Assembly: GCA_964036665.1 (NCBI GenBank)
Contig: CAXIYB010000001.1
Coordinates: 1,178,001-1,242,000, forward strand
Reading direction: 5' to 3'
DNA length: 64,000 nucleotides
DNA from: Gordius sp. MW1
Lineage: Eukaryota > Nematomorpha > Gordioida > Gordea > Gordiidae
In this document: one piece after another, positions 62,208 through 64,000 of the stretch
Layout of the letters: each line of letters opens with the position of its first letter
Position numbering within the stretch: the first letter of the stretch is position 1
Translations under genes and position numbers: made by a program
Notes under the pieces: model-generated
Told to the model about the DNA's origin: nothing
Database searches by the model: none
The model's input: the letters and a program-made list of their open reading frames with translations, nothing else

Positions 62208-63413
62208 AAAAATTTAGACAGAAATTTATCTAATATCCACAAATTTAGACAGAAATTTATAGAATATCCACAAATTTAGAGAGAAATTTCTAAAGAATTA
62301 AAATATTTAGACAGAAATTTATAGAATATCCACAAATTTAGACAGAAATTTATCGAATATCCACAAATTTAGACAGGAATTTATAGAATATCCACAAATT
62401 TAGAGAGAAATTTATAGAATATCCACAAATTTAGACAGAACTTTATCGAATATCCACAAATTTAGACAGAAATTTATAGAATATCCACAAATTTAGAGAG
62501 AAATTTATAAATAATCAAAAAATTTAGACAGAAATTTATAGAATATCCACAAATTTAGAGAGATATTTATAAAGAATCAAAAAATTTAGACAGAAATTTA
62601 TAGAATATCCACAAATTTAGACAGAAATTTACAAAGAATCAAAAAATTTAGACAGAAATTTATAGAATATCCACAAATTTAGACAAAAATTTAAAAATAA
62701 TCAAAAAATTTAGACAGAAATTTATCTAATATCCACAAATTTAGACAGAATTTATAGAATATCCACAAATTTAGAGAGAAATTTATAGAATATCCACAAA
62801 TTTAGACAGAACTTTATCGAATATCCACAAATTTCGACAGAAATTTATAGAATATCCACAAATTTAGACAAAAATTTAAAAATAATAAAAAAATTTAGAC
62901 ATAAATTTATCGAATATCCACAAATTTAGACAGAAATTTATCGAATATCCACAAATTTAGACAGAAATTTATAGAATATTGTCAAATTTAGAGAGAAATT
63001 TATAAAGAATCAAAAAATTTAGACAAATTTATAGAATATCCACAAATTTAGACAGAAATTTACAAAGAATCAAAAAATTTAGACAGAAATTTATAGAATA
63101 TCCACAAATTTAGACAAAAATTTAAAAATAATCAAAAAATTTAGACAGAAATTTATAGAATATCCACAAATTTAGACAAAATTTAAAAATAATCAAAAAA
63201 TTTAGACAGAAATTTATAGAATATCCACAAATTTACACAAAAATATAAAAATAATCAAAAAATTTAGACAGAAATTTATAGAATATCCACCAATTTAGAC
63301 AAAAATTTAAAAATAATCAAAAAATTTAGACAGAAATTTATCGAATATCAACAAATTTAGACAAAAATTTAAAAATAATCAAAAAATTTAGACAGAAATT
63401 TATCGAATATCAA
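62208..63413 (+). repeat. Monomer array A16
   Basis: The array is 1206 bp, the copy of A14 at an offset of 4684 bp. It has the same variants, including AATAATAAAAAAATTTAG and TTTAGACATAAATTTATCG. Confidence 0.95.
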
Positions 63414-64000
63414 CCGTCTGTGGGATTTTCAACACGATAAAGAAGAAGAAGAAGCGTGAGTGGGCGTGAATTTTTTTTAATACCACCGTGAGTGGGCGGG
63501 CCGTGAATAAAAATTTGGGCCCGCGCCCAACATGCATACATACATACATAAACACATTGCATACATACATAAATACATTACATACGTACATACATACCTT
63601 AGTACATACATACATACATTGCATACATAAATACATTGCAACATACATAAATACATTGTATACATACATATATATGTAGAAGATAGCTATATATAAGGAT
63701 ATTTTGCATATCTAATTCATGGTGGCTAAGAATGATTGTGCCAAATTTATTTTATGGATCTTTAAATGTGGTATACACAAATAAATAAATAATTATTTTT
63801 ACATTTTACACATAATTTTACTTTTATTATTCGTCTTCATCATATTTCGAAGCTATATGAAGTCTTAAGTTCAATCTTTTATACCGCCATCTATTATTTG
63901 TTTTAATTTAGATTTTTTATAAGTTAATAATTTTTGATTATAAAGAGAATTACATATTTTTTGTTGAAATTTGCCGATGTATATCTGAAACCATGGTTGT
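63414..64000 (+). repeat. Satellite core C17, short form (cut by window end)
   Basis: The first 587 bp of a core are present, with one GC islet, T8, the CATA tract and the TATA-like box, ending within the CCATGG segment. Private changes are AAATAATTATTTTT near 63791 and a T-to-A that splits the internal T run (GATTTTTTATAAG). Confidence 0.93.

Larger units (their letters stand above)
55190..64000 (+). repeat. 4684 bp dimer, tandemly duplicated
   Basis: Core starts 56745, 58730, 61429 and 63414 give 1985, 2699 and 1985 bp. C14 to C16 and C15 to C17 are both 4684 bp. Array homology at this offset begins near 55190, so the exchange was inside an array and not at a core. The breakpoint between copies is near 59875. 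The second copy runs off the window. Confidence 0.88.

Noticed and set aside
1-64000. Ribosomal intergenic spacer
   Set aside because: The layout of repeats plus TATA-like boxes is suggestive, but no rRNA sequence is seen in 64 kb and the box does not match a promoter I can identify. Kept only as an analogy.

Overview
The window is a eukaryotic, almost certainly arthropod and probably insect, satellite-DNA tract. It is very AT-rich and holds no recognisable host gene, rRNA, tRNA or CRISPR array. The insect guess rests on the AT-rich, intron-less repetitive context and on one canonical Helitron whose terminal sequences are of a kind I associate with arthropod genomes. The species cannot be named from the sequence.

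Layout: one two-part macrosatellite runs from base 1 to 64000, always in the same orientation. Part one is a conserved single-copy 'core' of about 780 or 860 bp. It runs from a CCGTCTGTGGG boundary, through a GAA run, one or two GC-rich GGGCCCGCGCCC islets, a CATA/TACA tetranucleotide tract, a TATATATAAGG box and a unique AT-rich segment, to a 7-11 base poly-G tract. Part two is an array of 31-32 bp monomers built on AAATTTAGACAGAAATTT, from 1.2 to 11 kb long. There are 17 cores, the first and last cut by the window edges, plus one deleted core scar at 50947-50982. Core-to-core distance ranges from 1985 to 11874 bp.

History written in the array: (i) cores C1-C3 and their arrays (1-10267) are a paralogue of C8-C10 (20340-33032), a trimeric higher-order repeat about 20.3 kb apart; (ii) C4, C5 and C6 are three near-identical units of 2344, 2344 and 2342 bp; (iii) a 2472 bp block is tandemly duplicated inside the C9 array; (iv) the C11 array has expanded to 11 kb by core-free secondary repeats with spacings of 2067, 1331, 1577 and 1330 bp; (v) at the right end a 4684 bp dimer (units of 1985 and 2699 bp) is tandemly duplicated. 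Cores exist in a long form (77 bp GC cassette twice, T9) and a short form (cassette once, T8), which are interleaved. The picture is repeated unequal exchange and local homogenisation.

The one interruption is a Helitron at 46274-50711, on the minus strand, with canonical TC...CTAG ends, a 3' hairpin and an A|T target. It is dead and scrambled. The N-terminal part of its RepHel protein is on the minus strand in the expected orientation, but a Rep fragment with the HUH and two-tyrosine motifs and a helicase C-terminal fragment lie on the plus strand in the wrong order, with several frameshifts and stops. A minisatellite of about 115 bp fills its 5' leader. All other open frames in the window are translations of the repeats and are not proposed as genes.
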